A stretch of 64,000 bases of DNA from Belliella filtrata (lineage in GTDB: Bacteria; Bacteroidota; Bacteroidia; Cytophagales; Cyclobacteriaceae), in contig NZ_JAKZGP010000003.1 of the NCBI RefSeq assembly GCF_022549775.1, positions 1 to 64,000 of the forward strand. The letters are read 5' to 3'. The position numbers were made by a program, and so were the translations under genes. How positions within the stretch are numbered: position 1 is the stretch's first letter; the number at the start of each line of letters is the position of its first letter. Of the stretch, positions 18,641-28,641 are shown piece by piece. The notes below the pieces were generated by a model, which saw only the letters and a list, made by a program, of their open reading frames with translations, ran no database searches and was not told the DNA's origin.

Positions 18641-21169
18641 CTATTCGGCTTTTTCTTTCTTCTGTACTTTGATCTCAAGAGCTTCTCCTTCACCAGGATA
18701 GTCTGCAAGGATTACATCGCCTTCAGAAAGCTCACCTTTTAGGATTTCCTCAGCCAAAGCATCTTCAAGGTATTTTTGAATGGCTCTGTTGAGAGGTCTT
18801 GCTCCATACTGTTGATCATATCCTTTTTCTGCCAAGAAGTCTTTTGCCTTGTCAGATAACTCGATAGTATAGCCTAAATCGGTAATTCTACTAAACAATT
18901 TGCCTAAGCTAATATCAATAATCTGATGAATATGAGATTTTTCAAGCGAGTTGAAAACTACAACATCGTCAAGCCTATTAAGGAACTCTGGACTGAATGC
19001 CTTTTTTAATGCACTCTGGATAGTCGATTTCATGATATCATCCAAGTTTTCTTGTTTTGCCTTATTGGCAAAACCAATACCTGCACCGAAATCCTTGAGG
19101 TCTCTCACACCGATATTAGAAGTCATGATAATTATTGTATTTCTGAAATCAACTCTTCTTCCAAGTCCATCAGTCAATATACCATCATCCAATACTTGGA
19201 GTAAGATATTGAAGACATCAGGGTGTGCTTTTTCGATCTCATCTAGTAAGACAACAGAGTATGGTTTTCTCCTTACTTTTTCGGTAAGCTGTCCACCTTC
19301 TTCATAGCCAACATATCCTGGAGGCGCTCCTACGAGCCTTGATACGGAGAATTTCTCCATATACTCGGACATGTCTATTCTGACCAATGAATCTTCCTTG
19401 TCAAAGAGGTAAGTCGCTAGCATTTTGGCCAATTCGGTTTTTCCTACTCCAGTTGGACCCAGGAAAATGAAAGATCCAATTGGTTTTTTAGGATCTTTTA
19501 GACCTACTCTTGTTCTTTGGATAGCTTTAGTGAGCTTTTTAATTGCATCATCCTGCCCAATGACTTTTCCTTTGAGTTCGTCAGTCATGCTAAGGAGTTT
19601 AGCTCCCTCTTTCTGAGCGATTCTCTTGGCTGGAATACCAGTCATCATGGCGATTACTTCTGCAACATTATCTTCCTCTACTTTATATCGCTTAGACTTA
19701 CTTTCCTCTTCCCATTTCACTTTGGCATTTTCAAGCTGCTCAAGAAGCTTTTTCTCCTTATCTCTAAGTTGAGCTGCTTCTTCATATTTTTGGCTTTTTA
19801 CCACCCTGTTTTTTTCAATCTTGATTTGCTCAACTTCTTCCTCCAGTTTTAAGATTTCATCTGGTACATGGATATTGTTGATATGTACCCTTGCTCCAGC
19901 TTCATCTAAGATGTCAATGGCTTTGTCTGGTAAGAACCTATCAGAGATATATCTGTCTGAAAGCTTGACACAGGCTTCTATCGCTTCAGGAGTATAGATG
20001 ACGTTATGATGATCTTCGTATTTGTCCTTGATATTATTGAGAATTTGTACTGTCTCTTCAGGAGAAGTCGCATCTACCATCACCATTTGAAATCTTCTGG
20101 CAAGTGCACCGTCCTTTTCGATGTACTGTCTGTATTCATCCAGGGTCGTAGCACCTATACATTGGATTTCGCCTCTTGCCAAGGCAGGTTTGAACATGTT
20201 GGAGGCATCTAGAGATCCACTAGCACCACCAGCACCCACGATTGTGTGAAGTTCATCAATGAAAAGGATGACATTTGGTGATTTTTCCAACTCGTTCATT
20301 ACTGCTTTCATACGCTCTTCAAACTGCCCTCTGTATTTCGTGCCAGCTACAAGTGAGGCAAGGTCCAAAGTAACCACTCGCTTGTTGAAAAGCACACGAG
20401 AAACTTTTTTCTGAACGATTCTCAAAGCAAGACCTTCAGCTATAGCGGTTTTACCTACACCAGGCTCACCGATGAGGATTGGATTGTTCTTTTTTCTTCT
20501 AGATAAAATCTGTGCAACCCTCTCTATTTCTTTTTCTCTTCCGATGATAGGGTCTAACTTATCTTCTTCTGCCATTTTGGTGAGATCTCTTCCGAAGTTA
20601 TCCAATACTGGGGTTCGAGATTTTTCAGTTCCTGGCTTAGAGGCTCCTTGTGACCCACTCCCCGAAGAACCAAATAGCTTGCTGCTATCCTCATCTGGAT
20701 CATCAGCTTCAGCTCTTGATCTTGGGTTGGCGTCAGTCTGGAATTCCAACATTTCTTTGACTGCATCGTAGTTTGTGTCAAATTTCTGTAAGATTTGTGT
20801 AGCAATATTGTCTTCATCTCTAAGGATAGAAAGCAACAAGTGCTCTGTGCCTATCAATGCACTTTTGAAGATTTTAGCCTCCAGGTAAGTGATTTTTAAT
20901 ACTTTTTCTGATTGCCTTGTCAATGGTATATTGGCAAGGTTTTTCACGTTGTGCGTTGCGGTACCTTTAACGGCACGCTCCACCGAATTCCGAAGTTCGT
21001 CAAGTGGAACTCCAAGTTTTTTCAGTATGGAAACAGCCACTCCTTCACCCTCGCGAATCATCCCCAACAAGAGGTGCTCTGTACCTATGTAATCATGACC
21101 TAAACGCAAAGCTTCTTCGCGACTTAGGGAGATCACCTCTTTGACTCTGTTTGAAAATTTTGCTTCCAT
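18641..21169 (-). CDS. clpC: ATP-dependent Clp protease ATP-binding subunit ClpC
   Basis: This 842-residue AAA+ unfoldase feeds substrates to ClpP. It has two Clp_N repeats at the N-terminus ([23 protein letters not shown] and its second copy), the first AAA domain with [13 protein letters not shown], a middle region with a UVR-like motif ([18 protein letters not shown]), the second AAA domain with [12 protein letters not shown], and a ClpB_D2 C-terminal domain. The UVR motif distinguishes ClpC from ClpA and ClpB. It is preceded by about 80 bp of noncoding DNA with no clear heat-shock operator. Confidence 0.97.
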   Translation of the reverse strand: MEAKFSNRVKEVISLSREEALRLGHDYIGTEHLLLGMIREGEGVAVSILKKLGVPLDELRNSVERAVKGTATHNVKNLANIPLTRQSEKVLKITYLEAKIFKSALIGTEHLLLSILRDEDNIATQILQKFDTNYDAVKEMLEFQTDANPRSRAEADDPDEDSSKLFGSSGSGSQGASKPGTEKSRTPVLDNFGRDLTKMAEEDKLDPIIGREKEIERVAQILSRRKKNNPILIGEPGVGKTAIAEGLALRIVQKKVSRVLFNKRVVTLDLASLVAGTKYRGQFEERMKAVMNELEKSPNVILFIDELHTIVGAGGASGSLDASNMFKPALARGEIQCIGATTLDEYRQYIEKDGALARRFQMVMVDATSPEETVQILNNIKDKYEDHHNVIYTPEAIEACVKLSDRYISDRFLPDKAIDILDEAGARVHINNIHVPDEILKLEEEVEQIKIEKNRVVKSQKYEEAAQLRDKEKKLLEQLENAKVKWEEESKSKRYKVEEDNVAEVIAMMTGIPAKRIAQKEGAKLLSMTDELKGKVIGQDDAIKKLTKAIQRTRVGLKDPKKPIGSFIFLGPTGVGKTELAKMLATYLFDKEDSLVRIDMSEYMEKFSVSRLVGAPPGYVGYEEGGQLTEKVRRKPYSVVLLDEIEKAHPDVFNILLQVLDDGILTDGLGRRVDFRNTIIIMTSNIGVRDLKDFGAGIGFANKAKQENLDDIMKSTIQSALKKAFSPEFLNRLDDVVVFNSLEKSHIHQIIDISLGKLFSRITDLGYTIELSDKAKDFLAEKGYDQQYGARPLNRAIQKYLEDALAEEILKGELSEGDVILADYPGEGEALEIKVQKKEKAE

Positions 21170-21249
21170 TTATATCCTTTCTAAATGATTTGAAATCTAT
21201 TCTAATGATACCGATTTTGTTTTAAAAACGCAATCCATTCATATATTGT

Positions 21250-21870
21250 TCATCGATTTTTTTGTGATTGGTACAGAATGTTTCTTGTTTCTGGTCCCTT
21301 GCAAAACAATAAATCGAGGATACTTAAATTAGGTACAAAGTCTAAGCCAAATAGCTGCTGATAGGGTGCTGGGCTGTAGATGCCTCTATCTTCAAACGAC
21401 TCTTTTGCTTGAATCTTACCTCTTAAGTCCTTAAAATCTCCTAATTCTTCGATATTTGAGAGTAATTGTAATTTTGTCTTACTTTGAATCATCTTAAGAC
21501 AAACTGTCAGTAAAGCCCTGTTGAAATCTGCTAATAAGTCCCACTTTTCCTCATATATAGGTTCGAAGTAGGGGAAATAGAATTCAAAATATGGTGCTTT
21601 TCCGTAGGCACTTTGGATTCCTCTCAAATGCACATTTTTCCATTTTTGACTATGATCAATTCTTATCTGGCTTGATTTGACCTTTTTGTTACCTCCAATC
21701 ACAGGGATGCTCAAGGTCTCTACTTTGTTTGCAAGCTTTATATGTGTTCGGTTTCTGTATGTTTGTTTCTGATAGTTTTCACTGATATCTAAATATACAA
21801 CATCTTCATTCTGAATCGCAGTAAAGTATTCTAAAGAAGGTAAGTAAAACAGCTCTGAAATAATTGCCAT
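21250..21870 (-). CDS. WbqC-like family protein
   Basis: This 206-residue protein has the start ELFYLPSLEYFTAI and the block NYQKQTYRNRTHIKLANKVETLSIPV, followed by the IRIDHSQKWKNVHLRGIQSAYGKAPYFEFYFP segment, all of which mark WbqC. In other bacteria WbqC genes occur in O-antigen or sugar-amino-acid loci, but the reaction is not established. It is the last gene of a minus-strand run with the Sua5-like and Nudix genes. Confidence 0.85.
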   Translation of the reverse strand: MAIISELFYLPSLEYFTAIQNEDVVYLDISENYQKQTYRNRTHIKLANKVETLSIPVIGGNKKVKSSQIRIDHSQKWKNVHLRGIQSAYGKAPYFEFYFPYFEPIYEEKWDLLADFNRALLTVCLKMIQSKTKLQLLSNIEELGDFKDLRGKIQAKESFEDRGIYSPAPYQQLFGLDFVPNLSILDLLFCKGPETRNILYQSQKNR

Positions 21871-21891
21871 GGAATAAATATCTGTTTTAGC

Positions 21892-22521
21892 TTAGATTAT
21901 CGAATCAAATTCCCCCAAACCTTCTCTTAATACCACGATTTCTTCACCACTACAATCTACAATAGTAGAACCTACATTATTACCATAACCTCCATCGATC
22001 ACGATATCTACCAAGTTTTCATATTTTTCAAAGATCAATTCAGGATCGGTACTGTACTCGATCACATCATCTTCATCTCTGATAGAGGTGGTCAGTATTG
22101 GCTGTCCCAATTCTTTTACCAATAGCCTCGGGATATTGTGATCAGGAACTCTGATACCGACTGTCTTTTTGTTACTATTCAAGATTTTTGGTACTGATGT
22201 GTTGGCTTCTAGAATAAATGTAAATGGTCCAGGAAGTGCTTTTTTCATCATCTTGAATACAGGCGTGTTCAGTGCTCTTGTATATTCTGAAATATTGCTC
22301 AAATCATAACATATAAACGAGAAATTATGCTTTTTTGGTTTTATCCCTTTGATTTGACAGATGCGTTCTACAGCTCGTTGGTTGTGGATATCACAACCCA
22401 TTCCATAGACTGTATCAGTGGGATAGATAATTACGGCTCCATTTCTGAGTGCATTTACGATGTAGTCAATTTTTTTGATTTCTGGATTCTCAGGGTATAA
22501 TTTTATCAATTCAGCAGACAT
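21892..22521 (-). CDS. L-threonylcarbamoyladenylate synthase (Sua5/YciO/YrdC family)
   Basis: This 209-residue protein shows [16 protein letters not shown], the [17 protein letters not shown] block and the [10 protein letters not shown] segment of the YrdC fold, which makes threonylcarbamoyl-AMP for the t6A modification of tRNA. It lacks the extra C-terminal Sua5 domain, so it is a YrdC/YciO-sized form. The gene sits 37 bp after the Nudix gene and 21 bp before WbqC, in one apparent operon. Confidence 0.9.
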   Translation of the reverse strand: MSAELIKLYPENPEIKKIDYIVNALRNGAVIIYPTDTVYGMGCDIHNQRAVERICQIKGIKPKKHNFSFICYDLSNISEYTRALNTPVFKMMKKALPGPFTFILEANTSVPKILNSNKKTVGIRVPDHNIPRLLVKELGQPILTTSIRDEDDVIEYSTDPELIFEKYENLVDIVIDGGYGNNVGSTIVDCSGEEIVVLREGLGEFDSII

Positions 22522-22558
22522 GGTTGGTTTTGGTTTAGTTTTGAAAATATCGACTGGA

Positions 22559-22975
22559 TTAGCTTGAAATATCTTTGATCATATTGTGATTGATCAATTG
22601 ATTTAAGATTGGTATATCAGCCTCCGACCAGTCAAGGGTGTTCAATTCAGCAGGTCTTAACCATTTCGCTGACCTGTGTTCTTTGAGTTTTATTTCACCA
22701 TTAATATAGCTACAAATAAATGGAATTAGTTCAATTTCTGCATTTTCTCTGATTTTGTGCTTGTTTGCAGTAAGAATTTCTAAGGTCTCAATATTTAGGT
22801 TTAATTCCTCCAATATTTCCCTTTTGATGCAATCTTCCAAGCTTTCAAAGGCTTCTAATTTGCCTCCTGGAAATTCCCATTTAAGAGGATTCGACATGGA
22901 CTCACTTCTTTGGGCGACAAGGATTTTGCCTTGATGTATGATAATGGCGCAAGTAACTTTTATGGATTGAAACAT
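22559..22975 (-). CDS. Nudix hydrolase, MutT-like
   Basis: This protein of 138 residues uses the ATG at 22975 ([13 protein letters not shown]). A longer frame begins 17 codons upstream, but that extension runs into the divergent mltG promoter and does not match the family. The Nudix box is complete ([24 protein letters not shown], given here only as landmarks G at 38 through E58). It likely hydrolyses oxidised dGTP, but related Nudix substrates are possible. It is the first gene of the run towards WbqC. Confidence 0.85.
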   Translation of the reverse strand: MFQSIKVTCAIIIHQGKILVAQRSESMSNPLKWEFPGGKLEAFESLEDCIKREILEELNLNIETLEILTANKHKIRENAEIELIPFICSYINGEIKLKEHRSAKWLRPAELNTLDWSEADIPILNQLINHNMIKDISS

Positions 22976-23007
22976 GAAAATTGGAAAGTTCACTAAACAA
23001 AATTCCC

Positions 23008-23015
23008 TATTTTTG
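23008..23015 (+). promoter_or_regulatory. Candidate -7 box of the mltG promoter
   Basis: TATTTTTG matches TAnnTTTG and lies 29 bp before the mltG start in the divergent mutT-mltG gap. TTG at 22981-22983 is 24 bp upstream, wider than the usual 19-21 bp. Confidence 0.4.
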
Positions 23016-23044
23016 CGCTTTATCAAAGAGAATTAACAAAAAAT

Positions 23045-24088
23045 ATGTTTGAAGATAAGAAAACGAAGTACTACCTCATCGGAGTGATCACTTTCTCAGT
23101 ATTGCTGACATCCTTGTCGTTTTATTTCTATCAGGCATTTTTCAGTCCAAATGCCCTTTTGGAGAAAGATGAGCCATATATGCTACGAATATCGAGTGGG
23201 GCAAATTTTCAAGCTGTGTCAGATAGCTTGTATAAAACTGAAGCAATTCATGATATTATAACTTTTAGCTTTGTTTCAAAAGTCCTAGGCTATCAGGATC
23301 AAGTGAAGCCTGGTCTTTATAAAATTGAACCTAGAATGAACAATTTGAATTTAGTCAAGTTACTCAGATCAGGCGCTCAAACACCTGTGCGATTGACATT
23401 TAACAATATAAGGACAAAGGAGGACTTGGCAGAAAAGATCGCTAAAAACCTAGAAATGGATAAAAGGTCATTTCTTAACCTCTTAGAGGATTCAGTGAAT
23501 ATCAGAAAATTTGGGTTTGAAGCAGAGACAATTATGTCTATGTTCATACCAAATACCTATGAGGTGTGGTGGAACACTAGCCCTGAAAATCTTTTTGACA
23601 AGATGCATAAAGAGTATGAGAAGTTTTGGTCGTCAGAAAGAAAGCAAAAAGCCGAAGAGTTAGGCTTGAGTCAAGTGGAAGTGTCTACTTTGGCATCAAT
23701 TGTACAAGCTGAAACGCAAAAGGCCGATGAGAGACCAAAAGTAGCTGGTGTTTACCTGAATAGACTTAGGCTTAATATGTTGTTGCAGGCAGATCCCACG
23801 TTAGTATTTGCGACGGGTGACTTTAGTCTCAAAAGGGTACTGAATGTGCATAAGGAATTAGATAGTCCGTACAATACTTATAAATATGCAGGTTTGCCTC
23901 CAGGACCGATCAATTTGCCAGAAATTTCCGCTTTAGATGCAGTTTTGAATTATCAAGATCATGATTACTTGTATTTTTGCGCTAAGGATGACTTTTCAGG
24001 ATATCATGCTTTTGCAACAAACTTCAATGAACATCTTGTCAATGCAAGAAAGTATCAACAGGCCTTGAATAAAGCAAAAATCTATTAA
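23045..24088 (+). CDS. mltG: Endolytic murein transglycosylase MltG
   Basis: This 347-residue membrane-anchored protein has one N-terminal membrane segment (about residues 8-30), a LysM-like middle region and the YceG domain. The catalytic glutamate is E223 in SIVQAETQKADERPKVA, followed by VYLNRLRLNMLLQADPT, YNTYKYAGLPPGPI and the end block DDFSGYHAFATNF. The enzyme cuts nascent glycan strands and sets their length. The thioesterase gene starts 1 bp after its stop, so the two are co-transcribed. Confidence 0.94.
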   Translation: MFEDKKTKYYLIGVITFSVLLTSLSFYFYQAFFSPNALLEKDEPYMLRISSGANFQAVSDSLYKTEAIHDIITFSFVSKVLGYQDQVKPGLYKIEPRMNNLNLVKLLRSGAQTPVRLTFNNIRTKEDLAEKIAKNLEMDKRSFLNLLEDSVNIRKFGFEAETIMSMFIPNTYEVWWNTSPENLFDKMHKEYEKFWSSERKQKAEELGLSQVEVSTLASIVQAETQKADERPKVAGVYLNRLRLNMLLQADPTLVFATGDFSLKRVLNVHKELDSPYNTYKYAGLPPGPINLPEISALDAVLNYQDHDYLYFCAKDDFSGYHAFATNFNEHLVNARKYQQALNKAKIY

Positions 24089-24089
24089 G

Positions 24090-24494
24090 ATGTTTATCTC
24101 AGAAACAAAAGTAAGGGTAAGGTATGCAGAAACTGATCAAATGGGGTATGTGTACTATGGTAATTATGCCATGTATTTTGAAGTGGGTAGGGTAGAGGCA
24201 CTACGATCAGTTGGCTTTTCATATAAAGAAATGGAAGAAAATGGCGTGATGATGCCTGTGCTAGAGCAAGAGACGAAGTATCTTCGACCAGGTAAATATG
24301 ACGAGTTACTTACTATCAAAGTAAAAATTCCTCAATTGCCTGGAGTAAGGATTACTTTCGAGTATGAAGTATTTAATGAATCAATGGAGCTGATCACTAT
24401 AGGTAAAACGATACTGACATTTCTGAAAACCGATTCTCATAGGCCAAGTAGGCCGCCACAATATTTGTTGGATATTTTAAAACCATATTTTTAA
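24090..24494 (+). CDS. Acyl-CoA thioesterase, hot-dog fold (YbgC/FadM type)
   Basis: This 134-residue protein has the hot-dog signature VRYAETDQMGYVYYGNYAMYFEVGRVEAL, in which the D of ETDQMGYV is the catalytic aspartate, followed by the long central helix and the EYEVFNE strand. Members hydrolyse short or medium acyl-CoA thioesters; the substrate is not readable. It lies between mltG and the YihY gene on one apparent transcript. Confidence 0.88.
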   Translation: MFISETKVRVRYAETDQMGYVYYGNYAMYFEVGRVEALRSVGFSYKEMEENGVMMPVLEQETKYLRPGKYDELLTIKVKIPQLPGVRITFEYEVFNESMELITIGKTILTFLKTDSHRPSRPPQYLLDILKPYF

Positions 24495-24505
24495 ATTTAG
24501 AACTT

Positions 24506-25459
24506 TTGGTAAAGAGCAGACTAAGATTATTGTCCTTTAGGCTGATCCGAAAAGCGAAAAAGCTTAGATCGTTTCATTTTGGAAACCCAGACCAAAATGT
24601 ATATGATGTAGGTAAGATATTTTTGGATCAGATTAGAAAAGATGAAATCATAGAACGTGCAGGTTCCGTGGCATTTAGCTTTACGATAGCAATGTTTCCT
24701 TTGTTGTTGTTTTTGTTGAATATGATTCCCTATATCGGTATATTTTTTACCAATGTTACCACACAAAATATCCTTTTGTTCATTGAGGAAATCATCCCTC
24801 CAAGCATTTATAGTGAGGCAGAAGCTACATTTTTGGATATTGTCAGCAAGCCAAGGCAAAGTTTGTTGTCTTTGGGTTTTTTCTTAGCATTATTTCTTGC
24901 AACCAATGGGGTGATGTCCTTGATGAACGCTTTCAACGCAGTCTATAGAACGAAAGAAAACAGAAAATTTTTTCAGACCAGAATGATAGCTGTAGGGATT
25001 ATTTTGGTTTTGGTACTGACATTATGTGGCGCAGTGGTGATCATGATTTTGGGAAGCAGCATGCTTTATACAATCTCTGATTGGGAAATCGTTTCGAGTA
25101 ATGTGTATTATTACCTTTTGGCTTTCTTCAGGTTCTTTGTGTTACTCACCGTATTTATGGTAGCGACTTCATTTATTTTCAGGTTTGCACCAGCAGTGCA
25201 TGATAAGTGGAGGTTTTTTTCAGCTGGGTCAATTACAGCTGGGTTATTGATTTCACTTGGGTTTTACTTGTTCTCATTTTACCTGAACAATTTCGCAAAC
25301 TACAACAGGCTATACGGCTCGATAGGGACCATGCTAGCTGTAATGCTGTGGCTTTTTATAACATCCCTGATTATATTAGTATGCTTTGAAATCAATGTGT
25401 CGTTAGATAAAGCTGCTAAGCGAAAACTAGTGACAAGGGCATTAAAGAACAACTTGTAA
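24506..25459 (+). CDS. YihY/virulence factor BrkB family membrane protein
   Basis: This protein of about 317 residues has six hydrophobic segments and the family blocks RAGSVAFSFTIAMFPLLLFLL, TNGVMSLMNAFNAVYRTKENR and YNRLYGSIGTMLAVMLWLFI. The function of the family is unknown, despite an old misannotation as RNase BN. The only plausible start is the TTG at 24506; no in-frame ATG occurs between the previous gene's end and the first membrane segment. The gap to the thioesterase stop is 11 bp. Confidence 0.87.
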   Translation: MVKSRLRLLSFRLIRKAKKLRSFHFGNPDQNVYDVGKIFLDQIRKDEIIERAGSVAFSFTIAMFPLLLFLLNMIPYIGIFFTNVTTQNILLFIEEIIPPSIYSEAEATFLDIVSKPRQSLLSLGFFLALFLATNGVMSLMNAFNAVYRTKENRKFFQTRMIAVGIILVLVLTLCGAVVIMILGSSMLYTISDWEIVSSNVYYYLLAFFRFFVLLTVFMVATSFIFRFAPAVHDKWRFFSAGSITAGLLISLGFYLFSFYLNNFANYNRLYGSIGTMLAVMLWLFITSLIILVCFEINVSLDKAAKRKLVTRALKNNL

Positions 25460-25542
25460 AATCTGTGAGCTTTACCGAATTTGATTGAAAAAATTAGTCT
25501 GTCTTTGAATTATGAGAATATGCCAAAAACATTCATTTATTT

Positions 25543-26331
25543 CTAGCAGTCTTCCATATTCATTTTGGCTATTTGACTGCCTCTTTTGGAAGCTAAAATA
25601 AGATCTTGGCAACCAGTGGGGTCTTTTAGAACTTTTTTGCACATTCCTTTTCTTGCAAGTGCATCTACATGATTGGGGTTCTTCTTGAGAAGCTTTTCAA
25701 AGTCTTCCAAAGCCCATTGAAATTCTCCAGTAGCCATATTAGCAATGCCTAGATTGTAAAGTGTTACCAAGTTGTCAGGGTCTAATTCCAGTGCCATGTT
25801 GAAAGAACCTGCCGCTCCGAATGTATCTCCAATAGCTGATCGTGCCATACCCTGATAAAAGTAAACCCGAGCATCTTTAGGATTTTTCTCTTTGGCATAT
25901 CCCAAAAACTCATCAGCACTTTTGAAGTTCTTGTTTTGAAGCATCGCACGTCCAAGTAAAAATATTGTTTCAAAATCATCCCCTTCATATTTCGCAGCTT
26001 TGAGAAGGTGATTCTCTGCTTGCCTGTAGTCTTCAAGCTTCCAATAAAGCTTGCCTATGCCTGCATGGGCTTGTCCATAATTTGGGTCAATACTCAAAAT
26101 TCTTTTGTAATCATCATAAGCATCTTCGTATTTCTCTAACTCTTCGTATGCTCTGGCTCGCAAATGGAGTGATTTGATATCAGTCACATTCAAAAATAGG
26201 GTCTTAGAGAACTCCGAAATTGCCTGATCATAGTCTCCATTTCTGAAGTGCAACTCCCCTTCTGAGAATGTTCCAAAACAAGATCCAAGGCCTAAAGCCA
26301 AGACTATTAGAAATTTAGAAAGATGTCTCAT
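25543..26331 (-). CDS. TPR-repeat lipoprotein
   Basis: This 262-residue protein begins with a lipoprotein signal (FLIVLALGLGSCFG, Cys18) and is then made of about six tetratricopeptide repeats (for example FRNGDYDQAISEFSK, YEELEKYEDAYDDYKRIL, NPNHVDALARKGMCKK). It is probably a periplasmic scaffold attached to a membrane. It diverges from the HMA-like gene at 26459, and no partner can be named from context. Confidence 0.82.
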   Translation of the reverse strand: MRHLSKFLIVLALGLGSCFGTFSEGELHFRNGDYDQAISEFSKTLFLNVTDIKSLHLRARAYEELEKYEDAYDDYKRILSIDPNYGQAHAGIGKLYWKLEDYRQAENHLLKAAKYEGDDFETIFLLGRAMLQNKNFKSADEFLGYAKEKNPKDARVYFYQGMARSAIGDTFGAAGSFNMALELDPDNLVTLYNLGIANMATGEFQWALEDFEKLLKKNPNHVDALARKGMCKKVLKDPTGCQDLILASKRGSQIAKMNMEDC

Positions 26332-26458
26332 GATATTAGTTTTTTCAAAACTAATAAAATAGCTGATATGATAAAAGTTTTTTATTGCTTTTTAAAAAGT
26401 TGTAAATCCAATTGTGACCATAGACTCGTAAATGCCGATAATCAAACAGTAATTTATC

Positions 26459-26884
26459 ATGTTAAAGAGAATTCTAATTGGAACCACATTACTATTAGTT
26501 GTTTTGGTTACTACGCTAGCCGTACATATATATGCTGTCACCAGACCTAAACCTGGTGCTATATCGCACTTGGCTTTGACCAGAATAGATTTTGATCAAA
26601 GTTTGGATTCACTTCAAGCTGTTCAAATGACGAACTTAGTGAATAAACTTGAAGGGGTACAGGAGGTAAGGGTAAATAAGAACTCAGGGCATGTGATCTG
26701 CATGTACAATCATAAAGAGATTTCTCCTAATGATATCGCAGCAATGCTTAAGTCAGAAACATCCATGGTGGCAAGTGTCTATCAACCCTCACAAGAAACA
26801 TTGGCGCAAAGTTGTCCTGCATTTAATGAAGAATCCCTTACTTATAAACTGGGTGCATTCTTCCAAAAATCTTTTGAAAATTAA
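26459..26884 (+). CDS. Membrane-anchored HMA-like (ferredoxin-fold) protein without the metal cysteines
   Basis: This 141-residue protein has an N-terminal membrane segment (LLLVVLVTTLAVHIYAV) and a domain of about 70 residues with an order of elements like a heavy-metal-associated fold: FDQSLDSLQAVQMTNLVNKLEGVQEVRVNKNSGHVICMYNHKEISPNDIAAMLKS (residues about 42-96). The CxxC that binds metal in true HMA domains is absent, so metal binding there is doubtful. The short gap (17 bp) to the globin-like gene indicates one operon. I do not know the function. Confidence 0.55.
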   Translation: MLKRILIGTTLLLVVLVTTLAVHIYAVTRPKPGAISHLALTRIDFDQSLDSLQAVQMTNLVNKLEGVQEVRVNKNSGHVICMYNHKEISPNDIAAMLKSETSMVASVYQPSQETLAQSCPAFNEESLTYKLGAFFQKSFEN

Positions 26885-26901
26885 ACTAAAACCAAACTTT
26901 A

Positions 26902-27483
26902 ATGATTATGAAAAATGTGAAATACTGGTTAGCCAGTGCTTTGATTGGAACAATGATTGGGTTCTCTGCATGTAGCAGTGAAGATGAGCCTGATATGGTA
27001 GATGAATCTTTCTATGCTGTACAATTAGGTGGAGAGACAAGGGTAGCTGATCCGCAAAACTCGGGTCAGACGATAGAACAAGGGTTCTTGAATTTGAGAA
27101 CTGTAGTAACCAATACTGTATTGACTATCGCAACAAATGAAGGTGGGAAATATGATGCATTGCAGCCGTACTTCAGTGTGCTTTTGACAGAAGTTGGTAG
27201 TGGTACGACTACTGGGTTGAATACTTTGGTTATGGACTTCTCGGAGTTTTTAGCTGAAGCTACAGGAGCTAAAAACTTCACCTATTCAGGATTGGATATG
27301 GCAGCTGCCCATGATCCAGATAGAAATCCAAGGATGACTGGAAGGGTAAATAATGCAGATTATGACTTGTTTATTCAGGCTGTAGTGGAAGGAGCTGCTC
27401 AAGCTGGTATTACTTCTACTGAAGTTTTAGGGCCAGTTGGACAATTGCTAGAATCTGTAAGACAGCCAATCGTTCAGAGATAA
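26902..27483 (+). CDS. Truncated-haemoglobin-like lipoprotein
   Basis: This 193-residue protein has a lipoprotein signal (MIGFSACSS, Cys24); the start could also be the ATG at 26908. The mature part resembles group 1 truncated haemoglobin. It has YAVQLGGE near the start, the E-helix-like FSEFLAEATGAKNFTYSGLDMAAAH with a proximal-like histidine (H137), then ADYDLFIQAVVEGAAQAGI and LGPVGQLLESVRQPIV. The B-helix Tyr of typical members is not evident, so haem-ligand chemistry may differ. A terminator follows. The assignment is from pattern recognition only. Confidence 0.65.
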   Translation: MIMKNVKYWLASALIGTMIGFSACSSEDEPDMVDESFYAVQLGGETRVADPQNSGQTIEQGFLNLRTVVTNTVLTIATNEGGKYDALQPYFSVLLTEVGSGTTTGLNTLVMDFSEFLAEATGAKNFTYSGLDMAAAHDPDRNPRMTGRVNNADYDLFIQAVVEGAAQAGITSTEVLGPVGQLLESVRQPIVQR

Positions 27484-27501
27484 TTGCAAATCAATAAAAA
27501 G

Positions 27502-27538
27502 AAAAACCTGTTTGAAATTTCTTCAAACAGGTTTTTTT
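27502..27538. terminator. Bidirectional terminator between the globin-like gene and hisB
   Basis: A long stem (AAAAACCTGTTTGAA / TTCAAACAGGTTTTT) with a loop of about five bases has T runs on both sides. It ends the plus-strand globin-like unit and the minus-strand his operon. Confidence 0.93.
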
Positions 27539-27546
27539 GTTTTGTA

Positions 27547-28641
27547 TCAAAGCACTCCCTTTGTACTAGGGAGTTGATTCAATGCGGATAGGTCTCTTTT
27601 TACAGCCATTTTGATAGCTCTTGCTAAGGCTTTGAAAATAGCTTCTATTTTATGATGTTCATTAGTGCCTTCTGCTTTGATATTCAAGTTACATTTGGCA
27701 GTGTCTGAGAATGATTTGAAAAAATGGTAGAACATTTCCGTTGGCATTTCTCCGATTTTTTCTCTTTTGAATTCTGCATCCCATACCATCCAAGGTCTTC
27801 CTCCGAAGTCAATAGCGCACTGAGCCAAGACATCATCCATGGGAAGAAGAAAGCCATACCGATAGATACCTTTTTTATCTCCAAGTGCTTTGAGATATGC
27901 TTCACCTAATGCCAATGCGGTGTCTTCGATTGTGTGATGTTCATCTATGTGTAAATCTCCTTTTACTTGGATGTCTAGGTCTGTACCACCGTGCTTGCCT
28001 AATTGCTCCAGCATGTGATCAAAAAAGTGTAACCCTGTACTGATATTACATTTTCCAGTACCATCTAGGTTCAGACTGATATTGATTGCAGTCTCAGAGG
28101 TAGTTCTTTCTACAGATGCAGTCCTTTCAGGTAGTCTGAGGTAATGATAGATATCATCCCAAGACTTGGTACTGAAAGTAGCGTCTTCAAATGAATCTCC
28201 TATAAAAATAGATTTTGCGCCAAGGTTTTTTGCTAGTTGAACGTCTGTTTTTCTATCTCCTATCACATACGAGTTAGCCAAATCATAATCGCCATTTTGA
28301 TATTGCGTAAGCATGCCTATTCCTGGCTTCCGTGTAGGGAGATTTTCATGCTCGAAAGATTTGTCTATATGAACTTGAGAAAAAACGATGCCTTCACCCT
28401 GGAGTGTTTTCATCATTTTATTTTGAGCTGGCCAGAAAGTATCTTCTGGAAAGGATGAAGTTCCTAACCCGTCTTGGTTGGTCACCATGACCAGTTCGAA
28501 ATCACATTCTTCGGCGATTTTTCTCAAGTTTGAGAGCGCGCGTGGGTAAAACTCAAGTTTTTCTAAACTGTCTACTTGAAAATCTACTGGTGGCTCGACA
28601 ATGATCGTCCCATCCCTATCTATGAAGAGTACTTTTTTCAT
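27547..28641 (-). CDS. hisB: Bifunctional histidinol-phosphatase / imidazoleglycerol-phosphate dehydratase
   Basis: This 364-residue fused enzyme catalyses steps 7 and 9 of histidine synthesis. The N-terminal HAD phosphatase domain shows [13 protein letters not shown] and [14 protein letters not shown]. The C-terminal dehydratase domain shows [24 protein letters not shown] and [20 protein letters not shown], and ends with [21 protein letters not shown]. Such a fusion is usual in Bacteroidota and enterobacteria. It overlaps hisC by 4 bp and is the last gene of the operon here. Confidence 0.97.
   Translation of the reverse strand: MKKVLFIDRDGTIIVEPPVDFQVDSLEKLEFYPRALSNLRKIAEECDFELVMVTNQDGLGTSSFPEDTFWPAQNKMMKTLQGEGIVFSQVHIDKSFEHENLPTRKPGIGMLTQYQNGDYDLANSYVIGDRKTDVQLAKNLGAKSIFIGDSFEDATFSTKSWDDIYHYLRLPERTASVERTTSETAINISLNLDGTGKCNISTGLHFFDHMLEQLGKHGGTDLDIQVKGDLHIDEHHTIEDTALALGEAYLKALGDKKGIYRYGFLLPMDDVLAQCAIDFGGRPWMVWDAEFKREKIGEMPTEMFYHFFKSFSDTAKCNLNIKAEGTNEHHKIEAIFKALARAIKMAVKRDLSALNQLPSTKGVL

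Noticed and set aside
26323-26550. 75-codon plus-strand frame across the TPR/HMA-like gap
   Set aside because: Overlaps the start of the HMA-like gene in another frame and has no recognisable domain.
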